NCBI RefSeq assembly: GCF_020860125.1
Contig: NZ_JAJBUX010000049.1
Span: 1-27,685, forward strand
DNA length: 27,685 nt
From: Cloacibacillus sp.
GTDB taxonomy: Bacteria; Synergistota; Synergistia; Synergistales; Synergistaceae
Reading direction: 5' to 3'
Shown here: piece after piece, positions 14,984-23,806 of the stretch
Numbering within the stretch: the first letter of the stretch is position 1
Layout: every line of letters begins with the position of its first letter
Program-made: the position numbers and the translations under genes
The notes under the pieces: generated by a model
What the model saw: only the letters and a program-made list of their open reading frames with translations
What the model was told of the DNA's origin: nothing
Database searches by the model: none

Positions 14984-16480
14984 TTACCACTTTACTTCAG
15001 CCGCGGCCACCGCCTCTTCCAAGGGGCGCCAGCCTCCGCCGAGAGCTTTGAATAACTGGACGGCGTTGGTCGATATTTGCCCGCTGCTTATCGTATACTC
15101 CTCGGATAACGAGGTGAGAGAACGCTGCGCGTTGATCACGTTCGTGAAATCTACGAGGCCGTTCGCGTACTTTTCATTCGCCACCTCAAGCGCCGACTGC
15201 GCCGCCTCCATACCCCGCTTGAGAGAGGCGTTTCTCTCGTATTCCCTCATATTGGCGTATAAGGCGTCCCTCACCTCGCCAACGGCGGCGAGCACCGTCT
15301 GTTCGTAAGCGGCAAGCAGCTGTTCGGCGACCGCGCCCTGCACTTTGATATTGCTGCGTATCGCGCCGGCGTGGAATATCGGCCAGCTTATCTGCGGCAG
15401 CAGGCTGTACAGCTTCGCGGGGCCTTCAAAGAGGCCGCCCCAATTTCCCGCCTCGGTGCCTATCGAGCCGGTGAGATAGAATTTCGGCAAAAGGTCTGTC
15501 TGCGCGGACCTTTTGCGCGCCAGCTGCGCGGCCAGAAGGCGCTCCGCCTGACGGATATCGGGACGCTGGCGAATGGCATTCGCCGGTATCCCGACGTACT
15601 CCCTGTCCTCAAGCCGGGGGATGGGTTTTTTATCTGACAACTCCTCCTCAAGCGTGCCGGGAATCTCTCCCGTGAGGATGGCAAGCGCGTTTTTTGTCTG
15701 TTCCAGCGCGCTCTCCACACTGGGGATCATCGCCTTCGTCTGCTCCATCGTATATTGCGCCTGTTTCAGGGCGAGATTATCAGAGAGCCCGGAATCCGTC
15801 TTAGACTGCTGTATCTCTACGGTATCCTCCTGCAGGCGAAGGTTGTGGTTCGCTATGTCGAGCCGCTCCTGAAGGGTTCGCAGAGAAATATAATTTACCG
15901 CGACCTCCGAGGACAGGGAGACCCATGTTGAGTACAGCGCCGCGTACTGGGCCTCCAAGGTAGCCTGCTGGGCCCGGACCTTGGCCTGTTGTCCGCCGAA
16001 TATATCTATCTCCCACGACGCGTCCAGTCCAAGCCGGTAGAGGTTCCCGCCGCTGCCCGTACCGCCCGCCGCCAGCGGCGTGCGGCTGCTGCTCCAGAAA
16101 TTCGCGGTATCGAGCCACGGAAGGAGCGCCGCCCTGTTTATCCCGAGCGCGGCGCGGGCCTCCGTTACCCTGGCCCTGGCCGCCGCGAGGTCCCGGTTCT
16201 TCTCAAGCGACCTCTTTATAAGCGCCGTCATTACCGGGTCATCGAAAGAATCCCACCAGTCCGCAAGCTTTTCCGGCGTAAGCTCCGCAGAGATATCCGG
16301 CGACGACGCGCCGATAGGATAGATCCGCGCAAGTTCCGTCCATGCCGTATCGCCGAGGCGCATGCCGGCGGAGACCGCCGCGCCCTCCTTTTGAGCGGCC
16401 TGCGCCCCTGTCGCGGCGAGTACGGCCAGAGCCAGAGCCGCCGCGTATTTATAAAAATATCTTACCGTTACCGTCATCAC
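14984..16480 (-). CDS. Outer-membrane efflux channel, NodT/OprM family
   Basis: This 498-residue protein is the TolC-like duct of a tripartite RND pump. It starts with a Sec signal peptide (hydrophobic segment about 12-25, cleavage near AQA-AQKEG) but lacks the lipobox cysteine of OprM, so it is probably not a lipoprotein. Two outer-membrane efflux protein repeats are visible, each with long heptad-like helices, for example KNRDLAAARARVTEARAALG and YLSLRTLQ-type segments in the first half and RSAQTDLLPKFYLTGSIG in the second. It begins at GTG 16480 or ATG 16477, directly after the pump stop codon, so it is last in the tetR-MFP-pump-OMF operon. Since the pump gene is interrupted, it may now serve another pump or none. 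Confidence 0.93.
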   Translation of the reverse strand: MMTVTVRYFYKYAAALALAVLAATGAQAAQKEGAAVSAGMRLGDTAWTELARIYPIGASSPDISAELTPEKLADWWDSFDDPVMTALIKRSLEKNRDLAAARARVTEARAALGINRAALLPWLDTANFWSSSRTPLAAGGTGSGGNLYRLGLDASWEIDIFGGQQAKVRAQQATLEAQYAALYSTWVSLSSEVAVNYISLRTLQERLDIANHNLRLQEDTVEIQQSKTDSGLSDNLALKQAQYTMEQTKAMIPSVESALEQTKNALAILTGEIPGTLEEELSDKKPIPRLEDREYVGIPANAIRQRPDIRQAERLLAAQLARKRSAQTDLLPKFYLTGSIGTEAGNWGGLFEGPAKLYSLLPQISWPIFHAGAIRSNIKVQGAVAEQLLAAYEQTVLAAVGEVRDALYANMREYERNASLKRGMEAAQSALEVANEKYANGLVDFTNVINAQRSLTSLSEEYTISSGQISTNAVQLFKALGGGWRPLEEAVAAAEVKW

Positions 16481-16481
16481 G

Positions 16482-19400
16482 CTAACCAGCCTTTCTGACC
16501 GCCGCCCGGAAGCGGCGTTTTATCCTTTCCCGTGTTCCCTGGAATATGACATAGAGGGCGGGAATGATAAAAATACCGAGAATCGAGGCGGCGCACATCC
16601 CAAAGAACATCGTCGTGCCGACGGCCTTCCTTGAACCCGCTCCGGCCCCGGAGGCAAACAACATCGGGAGCACGCCGAGAACGCAGGTGAAGGCCGTCAT
16701 CAGCACGGCGCGAAAACGCTCGCTGGCGGCTCTGGCCGCCGCTTGAATGAGCGGCAGCCGCTGTTCTTCCCGCTGTTCTTTCGCAAATTCAACGATAAGT
16801 ATCGCATTCTTCGCAGCGAGGCCGATAAGCAGCAATATACCCAGCTACGCGTAGACAGAGATCGAAAGCCCCATCATCCACAGGCCGCCGAGGGCTCCGA
16901 ACATCGCTACGGGCAGCGAAAGCATGACCGGAACGGGAACCGTCCAGCTCTCGTACTGGGCCACGAGAAAGAGATAGGCAAAGATAAGCGCGATAACGAG
17001 CACAATTACCATGCCGCCCTGTGAGCCCTGTTCCTGATATATCATACCGGACCATTCGTATTTATAGCCGGCCGGCATATTCTCCGTAAGCTCCGCGACC
17101 CTCGCGATACCCTGTCCCGTCGAATAGCCGGGCCTCATCACGATAGTGATGCTGGCGCTGGGATAGAGATTATAACGGTCCACTGTTCTCGGCGCGAGGA
17201 TCTTTTTCAGCGTCATGAGGCTTTGTATGGGCACCTGTCCGCCGCCGGCGTTTTTCACAAATATATTGCCGATGCTGTCTATATCGCTCCGATAACCCCA
17301 GTCGGACTGAAGCATGACCTTGTTCACCTGCGTACCGATATTCACGTCGTTGATATAGGCGGAGCCAAAGTAGGTCTGGAGCGTCGAAAATATCGACGAG
17401 ACCGGAACATCCATCATTTCAGCCTTTTCCCGGTTGATGTCGAGGTAAAGATGCGACGTATCCGCCGTGTAGGTGCTGAAGGCGTACAGGAACTCCGGCG
17501 CTTTGTTGAGCTCCGCGAGCAGCCCGGCCATTACCGCGGCAAGCTTCGCGGGATCGTTCTCCTGCGTCGACTGAAGCCTCATATCAAGCCCGGAGGCCAT
17601 GCCGATGCCGCTGATCGCGGGAGGGGTGAAGACGCTTATCTTCGCTCCGGTGTACTTTGACGCTATCTCATTTGCTCTGGTAACGATGTAACTCTGCTGC
17701 GTCTCCTTTGTCTTACGCTGATCCCAGGGCTTAAGAGAGAGGATGAGCGAGGCGACGTTCTCTCCGTCTCCGCCAAGAAGGTTATGTCCCTCAATATTCA
17801 TGACATCGGCCACCCCTGGCAGCGCGACAAAATCTTTTGCCATCGCACGCGTTATCTCCTGGGTGCGCGGCATCGTCGCGCCCTCGGGAAGCTGGAGCGT
17901 AATAAAGACGGCTCCCTGGTCCTCGTCGGGAATAAAAGAGGTCGGCATCGTGGCGGTCACCAGCCAGCAGGCCGCGGAGACCGCGGCGAGCGCGCAGAGC
18001 GACACCGCCGTACGGCGCGCGAGCCATACGGAACCCGCCACATATCCGCGCGTAGCTTTGGCGAGCGTAATATTGAACCACCGAAGCGGACCTCTTTGCG
18101 CCGGCTTCACCTGGCGCAGTAAATAGGCGCACATCGCGGGAGAGAGCGTCAGCGCGACCACAAGAGAAAAAACGACGGCGAACGAGATCGTTACGGCGAA
18201 CTGTTTATATATCTGCCCCGTGATGCCGCTCATGAACCCGACGGGAACGAATATGGCGAGAAATACCAGCGTCGTTGCGACCATCGGGCCCGTGACGTCG
18301 CTCATAGCCTGGATCGTGGCCTCCCGCGTCGGGCACTGGTCGCGGTCCATGACAAAGAGGACGCGCTCGACGACGACTATCGCGTTATCGACCACTGTTC
18401 CAATAACGAGAACGAGGCCGAAGAGCGAAAGGATGTTGATGCTGTAGCCCATCGCCGCGAGACCCATGAACGTGGCGAGCAGCGATATCGGAATGGCGGC
18501 GACGGGAACGAGCGTCACCCGCCAGTCCTGGAGGAATAGATAACAGACGAGGACGACGAGAATAAACGTCAGCACCAGCGTCATAAGAATCTCTCTTATC
18601 GTCGCCTGCACATAGAGCGTCGAATCGTAGGGAAGGCTGAGCGCCATATCCTCCGGCAGCGCCTCTTCTATCTGGGCCGCCGTCTTTTTAACGCCGCTCA
18701 TGACGTCGAGGGCGTTTGAACCTGCGGCCTGTGAAAGCATCATCGCCGCCGCCGGCGTGCCGTTTTGGGTGGAATTGAGGTTATAGGACTCGGAACCCAG
18801 CTCTATCCGCGCGACGTCGCGCAGCTTGACCAGTCCTCCCTGCGCCGTGGTGCGGACGATGATGTTTTCAAAATCACGGACGTCGGAAAGCCGCCCCTTC
18901 GTCTTCAGAGAATAGACAAAGGGCGTGCCCTCATTGCCCGGCGTCGCGCCGACGGAACCGATCGAGGCCTGCCTGTTCTGGCTCTGAATGGCCGCGGCCA
19001 CGTCGTCGGTCGAGAGGCCGAGCGCGGCGATACGCGCGGGGTCCAGCCAGACGCGGATACTGTACTTGGAGCCGAAGACGACCACCTCTCCCATCCCGTA
19101 AACTCGCTTCATTTGATTCTTGATATTTGAATGGGCGTAGTCGTTGAGCTCAAGCTCGCTGTACGTACCGTTTGGAGAGGAGAGCGAGAGCAGCCCCAGA
19201 GTATCCGAGAACGCCGTCACGACGGTGATGCCTTCGTCCACCACCTCGGCGGGCAGCTGGGGCGTCACCTGCGATATGCGGTTCTGTACGCGAACGAGCG
19301 CCATATCCGGGTCGGTGCCCGTAGCAAAGGTCACGTAGAGCGTGTAATCGCCGTTGTTGCTCGAGGTGGAATTCATATAGATCATACCCTCCACGCCGTT

Positions 19401-19610
19401 TACCATCTCTTCCAGCGGGACGCCTACCGTATTCGCGATCGTCGCGGCGTCGGCTCCGCGGTAAGTCGTGTTGACGCGTATCTGGGGCGGCGTAACGTCG
19501 GGGTACTGCGCTATCGGCAGAGTGAAGGCCGCGATCACACCGGCGAACCCCAGCAGTATGCAGATGACCATCGCAAACCGGGGACGGTCGATAAAAAATT
19601 TCGCGAACAT
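16482..19610 (-). pseudogene. acrB: RND multidrug pump (AcrB/HAE1 family) interrupted by an in-frame amber codon
   Basis: The frame from ATG 19610 encodes 921 residues of an AcrB-like transporter and meets TAG at 16847-16845. The same frame then continues for 120 more codons with a perfect family C-terminus (LGILLLIGLAAKNAILIVEF) to a stop at 16482, for about 1042 residues in all, the normal length. Relatives have Gln at the stop position (E. coli VYFQVGLL), so a single CAG-to-TAG change explains it. A product ending there lacks the last helices, including the conserved Lys of helix 10. In helix 4 the pair corresponding to E. coli Asp407-Asp408 reads Asp408-Asn409 (GTVVDNAIVVVE). No other lesion is seen, so the change is recent, or it is a sequencing error or suppressed in the cell. 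The gene starts three bases after the membrane-fusion gene. Confidence 0.88.
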
Positions 19611-19613
19611 CGG

Positions 19614-20840
19614 TTATTCCGTCTCTTTCCCGCCGCCGGAGGCGGGGCGCGGCACACCGGACCGCTCCGGCACGGCCGGCGCATCCACCTTTACCCTCAT
19701 ACCGGGGCGCAGGCTCTGCAGGGAGGCTACCGCCACCATCTGTCCCTCCGTCAGCCCTTCCGCCTCGCGCAGCTGTCCCATCTCGCGCCCCAGCGTCACG
19801 CGGGCCTGGCGCACGGAGCCGTCCTTCTCAATGACATAGACATAGTCGCCCCTGTCATCCGCCATAACGGCGACCTGCGGGATGACATTCACGCGGCGGC
19901 TCGTCACGGGTTTAGTGAAAACACGTATCATCTCTCCCGGAATCAGCAGCCCCTCCTTATTCGCATAGCGCAGCCTCATCTGGATCGTGCCCGTCTGTGA
20001 GTCGACGGTATTCTCCTCAAAATCGCGTTCCCCGGGCGTATCAAAGGCAGACCCGTTGCTAAGTACAAGCCTGGTCTTATGGACGGGACCCTGCTTTTTG
20101 AAAGATTCAAGCTGGTCGAGATAATCCCGGTCTGGCAGGGTATAGGAGACGCGGATCGGGTCCATCTGCACTATCGAGGCCAGCGGGCCGCTCTGCGGCG
20201 TGACATAATTTCCCTTCGTAAAGTTCGCCGCGCCCGTCTTGCCGGTAATTGGAGCGGTCACCCGGCAATAGCCAAGGTCTATCTCCGCAAGACGCAGCGA
20301 GGCCTTCGCCTGCGACACGGCGGCTCGTCCCTGCAGCAGGCTGCTCTCCGCCTTATCCCGGTCCGCCGCCGATACGGCGCGCGCGTCGGCGGCGCTTACC
20401 CTCGCGTAATACCGCTCCGCCTCGTCAAGCGTCGCCATCGCCCTTTCGAGCTCCGCGCGGCGCAGCGCGGCCGTAGCCTGATAGGGAGCGGGGTCTATCT
20501 GAAAAAGCACCGCCCCCTCACGAACGACGGAGCCCTCCTTGAAACAGACGCGTTGTATCTCACCAGATATCTGAGGCCTCACCTGCACGGACTGTATCGC
20601 CTCCACACGCCCGACATACTCCGACGGCTGCGACGATATATCGGCCTTTTCAACGGTCTTCACGGAAACAGCCGGCATTGCCCCCTCCTGTTCCAGCCGT
20701 TCTTCACCGGCGCCGACCTTCATGACGGAATAGCCGCAGAGCGCCGCGGCGATCACCAAAACAGCGGCGGCGCCCTTCACCCAAAACGGTTTGGATTCGC
20801 CGTTTAATTCAACTTTTTTCTTCTCTTCAATATTTTGCAT
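19614..20840 (-). CDS. acrA: RND periplasmic membrane-fusion protein (AcrA/HlyD family)
   Basis: This 408-residue adaptor bridges the inner-membrane pump and outer-membrane channel. It has an N-terminal membrane anchor (about 20-40, VKGAAAVLVIAAALCGYSVM) rather than a classical lipoprotein signal. The biotinyl-lipoyl-like halves surround an alpha-hairpin: VRPQISGEIQRVCFKEGSVV before and YCRVTAPITGKTG after, the latter being a family hallmark. The beta-barrel and membrane-proximal domains follow (LLIPGEMIRVFTK). A short Pro/Gly-rich tail ends the protein. It sits between the TetR gene and the pump gene and is intact. Confidence 0.95.
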   Translation of the reverse strand: MQNIEEKKKVELNGESKPFWVKGAAAVLVIAAALCGYSVMKVGAGEERLEQEGAMPAVSVKTVEKADISSQPSEYVGRVEAIQSVQVRPQISGEIQRVCFKEGSVVREGAVLFQIDPAPYQATAALRRAELERAMATLDEAERYYARVSAADARAVSAADRDKAESSLLQGRAAVSQAKASLRLAEIDLGYCRVTAPITGKTGAANFTKGNYVTPQSGPLASIVQMDPIRVSYTLPDRDYLDQLESFKKQGPVHKTRLVLSNGSAFDTPGERDFEENTVDSQTGTIQMRLRYANKEGLLIPGEMIRVFTKPVTSRRVNVIPQVAVMADDRGDYVYVIEKDGSVRQARVTLGREMGQLREAEGLTEGQMVAVASLQSLRPGMRVKVDAPAVPERSGVPRPASGGGKETE

Positions 20841-20916
20841 CTTTATATCTGCCCTTACCTTCCTGCTCTATGGAAATACATCCGGACGTCACACATACCG
20901 CACGCCAGGCTTGATC

Positions 20917-21549
20917 TCACAGCAAAATTGCCTCTTTCCGCACACTTAGCTCCATTTCAAAGGCGTCGAAAAGTATGTTCGCGTACGCGGGAAATTCATC
21001 CGGCAGCTTTTCAGAAAGCTGCACCGCGCGCAAACCGTGAAAAACAGCGCTGATCAAGATCGCGGCAGCCTCCGCGGGGATATCCCTGCGGATACTGCCG
21101 GTCTCCTGTCCCCTGGCGACAAGAGTTTTTACCATCTGCCTGTCGCGTTCCCAAAAATTTGTCATAAGAACCCGCGCCCGATCCTGAACATCCTCCGGCC
21201 ATTCATAGCGCCTTCGCAGTATCATTTTGTGGATCTTCGCATACCTAGCGTCTTCAAGAGGCCTTTCGATCGCCTTTTTGTAATACCGGCGGATGGCGGC
21301 CCCAGGGTCAGCCGCGTTGAATACGACGGCTAAATCCTCATCGCCTTCGCGGTATATGGACTCCAAAAGCTGAAACAGAAGGTCGCTCTTGTTTTTAAAG
21401 TGCCAGTAAAAGGCCCCCTTTGAAAAACCCGCGTGCTCCGCAATCTCAACGATGGAGGTATTCGCGTAATTCTTTGCGCTGAATATATCCAGCGCTGAAT
21501 CAAGAATACGCTTGCGTGTCCTGAAGGCCTCTTCTTTTGTTCTCCTCAT
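20917..21549 (-). CDS. TetR/AcrR-family repressor of the RND operon
   Basis: This protein (210 residues from this start) has an N-terminal TetR helix-turn-helix (about 5-55) with the signature SIVEIAEHAGFSKGAFYWHF and a variable C-terminal ligand domain. It is the first gene of the pump operon, 76 bases ahead of the membrane-fusion gene, in the arrangement usual for AcrR-type local repressors that release DNA on binding pump substrates. The ATG at 21549 is preferred: GGGAGGGAGAGGG lies just upstream, whereas an upstream GTG would include the ribosome site. A dyad symmetric sequence lies within its own promoter, consistent with autoregulation. It resembles the TetR product encoded at 22034-22651 in the DNA-binding domain. 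Confidence 0.94.
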   Translation of the reverse strand: MRRTKEEAFRTRKRILDSALDIFSAKNYANTSIVEIAEHAGFSKGAFYWHFKNKSDLLFQLLESIYREGDEDLAVVFNAADPGAAIRRYYKKAIERPLEDARYAKIHKMILRRRYEWPEDVQDRARVLMTNFWERDRQMVKTLVARGQETGSIRRDIPAEAAAILISAVFHGLRAVQLSEKLPDEFPAYANILFDAFEMELSVRKEAILL

Positions 21550-21587
21550 CCCTCTCCCTCCCTTCACCGCTCAGATCAAGCCTGCGT

Positions 21588-21617
21588 ATTATATGTACTT
21601 AAAAGCATGTAAGTCAA
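21588..21617 (-). promoter_or_regulatory. Promoter of the tetR-RND operon with an operator-like dyad in the spacer
   Basis: On the minus strand TTGACT (21617-21612) and TATAAT (21593-21588) are 18 bp apart. Inside and overlapping the -35, ACTTA (21597-21601) and TAAGT (21610-21614) form an inverted repeat with an 8-bp centre. A repressor dimer bound there would block RNA polymerase, as expected for a self-regulating TetR gene. Confidence 0.7.
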
Positions 21618-21928
21618 TTAAAATTAACTGTAGTTTAAATTTGCAAGACGATTCTATCGATTCCAATTTCGTGGATAACTTTTTACATAGGAGATGGCGG
21701 CATGATAACAAAATTACTATCTGTAAGTTTTAATAAAAAATAAAAAATGTCTAATAGTATGTAATTAATGAAAATCCAACCGTTGCTGTACCTCAAACAG
21801 CTAAATTCATATTTATGCCGGCCGGCAATTTGACAAGAAATACATTCATTCGCGCGGTGTTACGGGGGGCCGCACACGGCTATTTTCTGGTTAGACGCGT
21901 CGCAGCGCCGCTAACAGTATGCACTGTT

Positions 21929-21956
21929 GGTCAGCTTCATTTATAAAAAGCTGACC
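21929..21956. promoter_or_regulatory. Perfect 9-bp dyad upstream of the second TetR gene
   Basis: GGTCAGCTT (21929-21937) pairs perfectly with AAGCTGACC (21948-21956) around a 10-bp AT-rich centre. It ends 78 bases before the TTG start of the second TetR gene, near where its promoter must lie. It is probably the operator of that TetR protein. No U tract follows on either strand, which argues against a terminator. Confidence 0.55.
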
Positions 21957-22033
21957 GCGCTTGAAATATGGTATCATTATATAAATATGTTTATAAAAAT
22001 GACGTAACAAGAGTGGAACGGGGAGGAATATTT

Positions 22034-22651
22034 TTGCGCAGGACAAGAGAGCAGGCGGAGAAAACGCGAAGCCAGGTGCTCGATACTTTCCTTGACATGT
22101 TCATAGAAAACGGTTTTTCCAAAACGTCTCTGACGAGTATCGCCCATAGACTCGGCGTGACGAAGGGCGCCATCTACTGGCATTTCAAAAATAAAGAGGA
22201 CATCTTGCTGCATATTGTGAAACGCCACTGCGGCCTCGTCTTGCAGGATGCGGTGAATTCCCTCGCCGATTCCCAGTCGGACGACACCCTCTACTCATTT
22301 TACGAAATGGTACTTAACCGTCCGATCTCAGATGAATGTTATGTCAAACTCTATCGCCTGCTTCGTGAAAATCACAAATGGCCGGAAGAAATAAGGACGG
22401 CCATCTTCAAAATGTTTGACGACGTGCTGTACCATGAACGCAGCATCGTGACCGATTACATCTCCAGAGCCCAGGAGAGCGGAATGATGCGCGGGGATAT
22501 CGAGGCGGAGAAGGTCGCCGTCGTCATTACCTCCATCTTCAACGGACTCGGCATGCTTCAGACAAACAGCAGGCTGCCGGACGAATTCCTCAAATATAAC
22601 AAATTGCTCTTTGATTCGTTTTCCCGAACGTTGGCATCTTTGAAGTTATAA
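22034..22651 (+). CDS. TetR/AcrR-family regulator
   Basis: This protein (205 residues) has an N-terminal TetR DNA-binding domain with TSLTSIAHRLGVTKGAIYWHF and an AcrR-like C-terminal domain. The TTG at 22034 is chosen as start because GGGAGGAA (22021-22028) lies six bases upstream and the domain begins right there (RRTREQAEKTR); the longer frame from 21968 adds 22 residues without family features. It is transcribed away from the pump operon repressor. The C-terminal domains of the two are similarly laid out, suggesting an old duplication. Targets could be the divergent pump operon or the following EamA gene; neither is proven. Confidence 0.92.
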   Translation: MRRTREQAEKTRSQVLDTFLDMFIENGFSKTSLTSIAHRLGVTKGAIYWHFKNKEDILLHIVKRHCGLVLQDAVNSLADSQSDDTLYSFYEMVLNRPISDECYVKLYRLLRENHKWPEEIRTAIFKMFDDVLYHERSIVTDYISRAQESGMMRGDIEAEKVAVVITSIFNGLGMLQTNSRLPDEFLKYNKLLFDSFSRTLASLKL

Positions 22652-22678
22652 GGAAGCGCCGTACAAAAAAAATAAAAT

Positions 22679-22754
22679 CGTCTTCCGGCGTTATACGCCG
22701 CCCCGTGGCCCGCCGTCCGGGGAAGACGAATAATTAAGAGCGCCTTATGCGCTC
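22679..22754. other. Structured intergenic element between TetR and EamA genes
   Basis: An outer stem CGTCTT (22679-22684) / AAGACG (22723-22728) encloses two arms: GGCGT-TAT-ACGCC (22687-22699) and CCCC (22701-22704) / GGGG (22719-22722). A further hairpin GAGCGC-CTTAT-GCGCTC follows (22738-22754), just ahead of a TATAAT (22773-22778) before the EamA gene. An A-rich tract on the left would read as a T tract on the minus strand, so it can act as a terminator against antisense transcription. On the plus strand it may end the TetR transcript, but the T tract there is poor. Confidence 0.55.
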
Positions 22755-22824
22755 ATAACGGTGAAATAAGGGTATAATTTCTCCTGGTTCAGCAGATTTT
22801 TATCAAGGAGGTGTCTCCGTTCCT

Positions 22825-23748
22825 ATGCCATCGGGAGAACTCGACAACGCGCGTCCGGCGGGACCGCGCCTTTATGACTATATAATCATTCTCGTCACCG
22901 TCACGATCTGGGGCGGCAGCTTCGCCTCGACAAAATACGCGCTCGCGCAGGCGGAGCCCTCGCTGATCCTGCTGCTGCGCTTCCTCTTCGGTATCCCCGT
23001 GCTCGCCGCCGGCTGTCTCTTTGAAAAGAGCCTGCGGCTGCCAACCAAAGAGGAGGCGGTCATACTGCTCCTCATCGGCTTTCAGGGCATCTTCTTCCAC
23101 CAGGGGATACAGGCCGTGGCGATGAAGACCGCCGGCGCGGGCAACGCGAACTGGATGATGGTCGCCTCTCCCGCGATCGTTGCGGTGCTCGGGCGAGTCT
23201 TCCTCGGGGAAAAAATCTCGCGCGCCGGCGTGCTCGGTCTCATCCTCTCCGCCGCCGGCGTCATGATGGTGCTCGCCTGGGGAACGGTGAAAGAGACCGC
23301 CGAAACCGGCTCCTTCGGCACCGTGGGCGACTACATCATCCTGCTCTCCGTGCTCAACTGGGCCGTATTCCTCGTCATCTCGCGTAAATTCCTCAAAGCA
23401 AAAATGTCTCCCGCCTTCTCCATCTTCTGGGAGATGATTTTTGCCTTCCTCTACGCGCTCGCCACCAGCTTCATCGTGGGCACCGATTTCTCCCAGATAC
23501 CCACCTTCACCGTACAGACCTGGCTCTCGATAATCTTCCTCGGCGCGCTCTCCTCGGCCTTCGCCTACCTGCTCTGGTACCAGGCCCTCGCCGTGATGCC
23601 CGTCGCGAAACTCATCGTCTTCCAGTTCCTCCAGCCCGTCGCGGGCATGGTCATCTCCTACTTCCTCATCGGCGAACGCTACACCCTCTGGCTCCTGCTC
23701 GGCGCGGCGATGATCATGAGCGGCATCTGGCTGGTAAATAAAAAATAG
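22825..23748 (+). CDS. EamA-family (drug/metabolite superfamily) transporter
   Basis: This 307-residue inner-membrane protein contains two EamA repeats of five helices each, ten helices in all. The start of the first repeat (ITVWGGSFASTKYAL) and of the second (SVLNWAVFLVISRKFL), plus the closing ALSSAFAYLLWYQAL and QPVAGMVISYFLIGER segments, are typical. Relatives export amino acids, purines or other metabolites; the substrate here is unknown. AAGGAGGT (22805-22812) lies 12 bases before the ATG. The codon bias is strongly GC-rich, unlike the flanking intergenic DNA. It is not related closely to the second EamA gene in the window. Confidence 0.92.
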   Translation: MPSGELDNARPAGPRLYDYIIILVTVTIWGGSFASTKYALAQAEPSLILLLRFLFGIPVLAAGCLFEKSLRLPTKEEAVILLLIGFQGIFFHQGIQAVAMKTAGAGNANWMMVASPAIVAVLGRVFLGEKISRAGVLGLILSAAGVMMVLAWGTVKETAETGSFGTVGDYIILLSVLNWAVFLVISRKFLKAKMSPAFSIFWEMIFAFLYALATSFIVGTDFSQIPTFTVQTWLSIIFLGALSSAFAYLLWYQALAVMPVAKLIVFQFLQPVAGMVISYFLIGERYTLWLLLGAAMIMSGIWLVNKK

Positions 23749-23768
23749 CCGCCGCCCCACATTACAAC

Positions 23769-23790
23769 AAAAAAGGCCGTCGGAGGCGGC
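23769..23790 (-). terminator. Terminator of the CGNR regulator gene
   Basis: On the minus strand GCCG (23790-23787) pairs with CGGC (23779-23776) around a 7-nt loop and is followed by CC and a run of six Ts. The stem is short but fully GC. It lies 17 bases past the stop of the CGNR gene; the convergent EamA gene ends at 23748. Confidence 0.5.
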
Positions 23791-23806
23791 ATATCCCATC
23801 CAAAGC

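Larger units (their letters stand above)
21550..22033. other. AT-rich intergenic region between two divergent TetR genes (484 bp)
   Basis: It contains the promoter-operator of the pump operon at the left, a 12-bp palindrome TGCCGGCCGGCA (21816-21827) and a 28-bp perfect dyad (21929-21956) at the right. A 13-codon frame (21702-21743, MITKLL...) has AGGAGA seven bases upstream and could be a leader peptide, but nothing else supports it. I see no family-like protein or RNA gene. Confidence 0.75.

Noticed and set aside
16845..16847. Pyrrolysine readthrough of the amber codon in the RND pump
   Set aside because: The position is a Gln in homologues and not an active site, and nothing pyl-related is in the window; a CAG-to-TAG change or sequencing error is simpler.
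21702..21743. 13-codon leader peptide with AGGAGA upstream
   Set aside because: Too short to judge, AT-rich by composition, and no downstream attenuator links it to a gene.
22789..23799. 336-codon minus-strand frame opposite the first EamA gene
   Set aside because: Asp/Glu/Gly-rich shadow of a transporter with strong codon bias.
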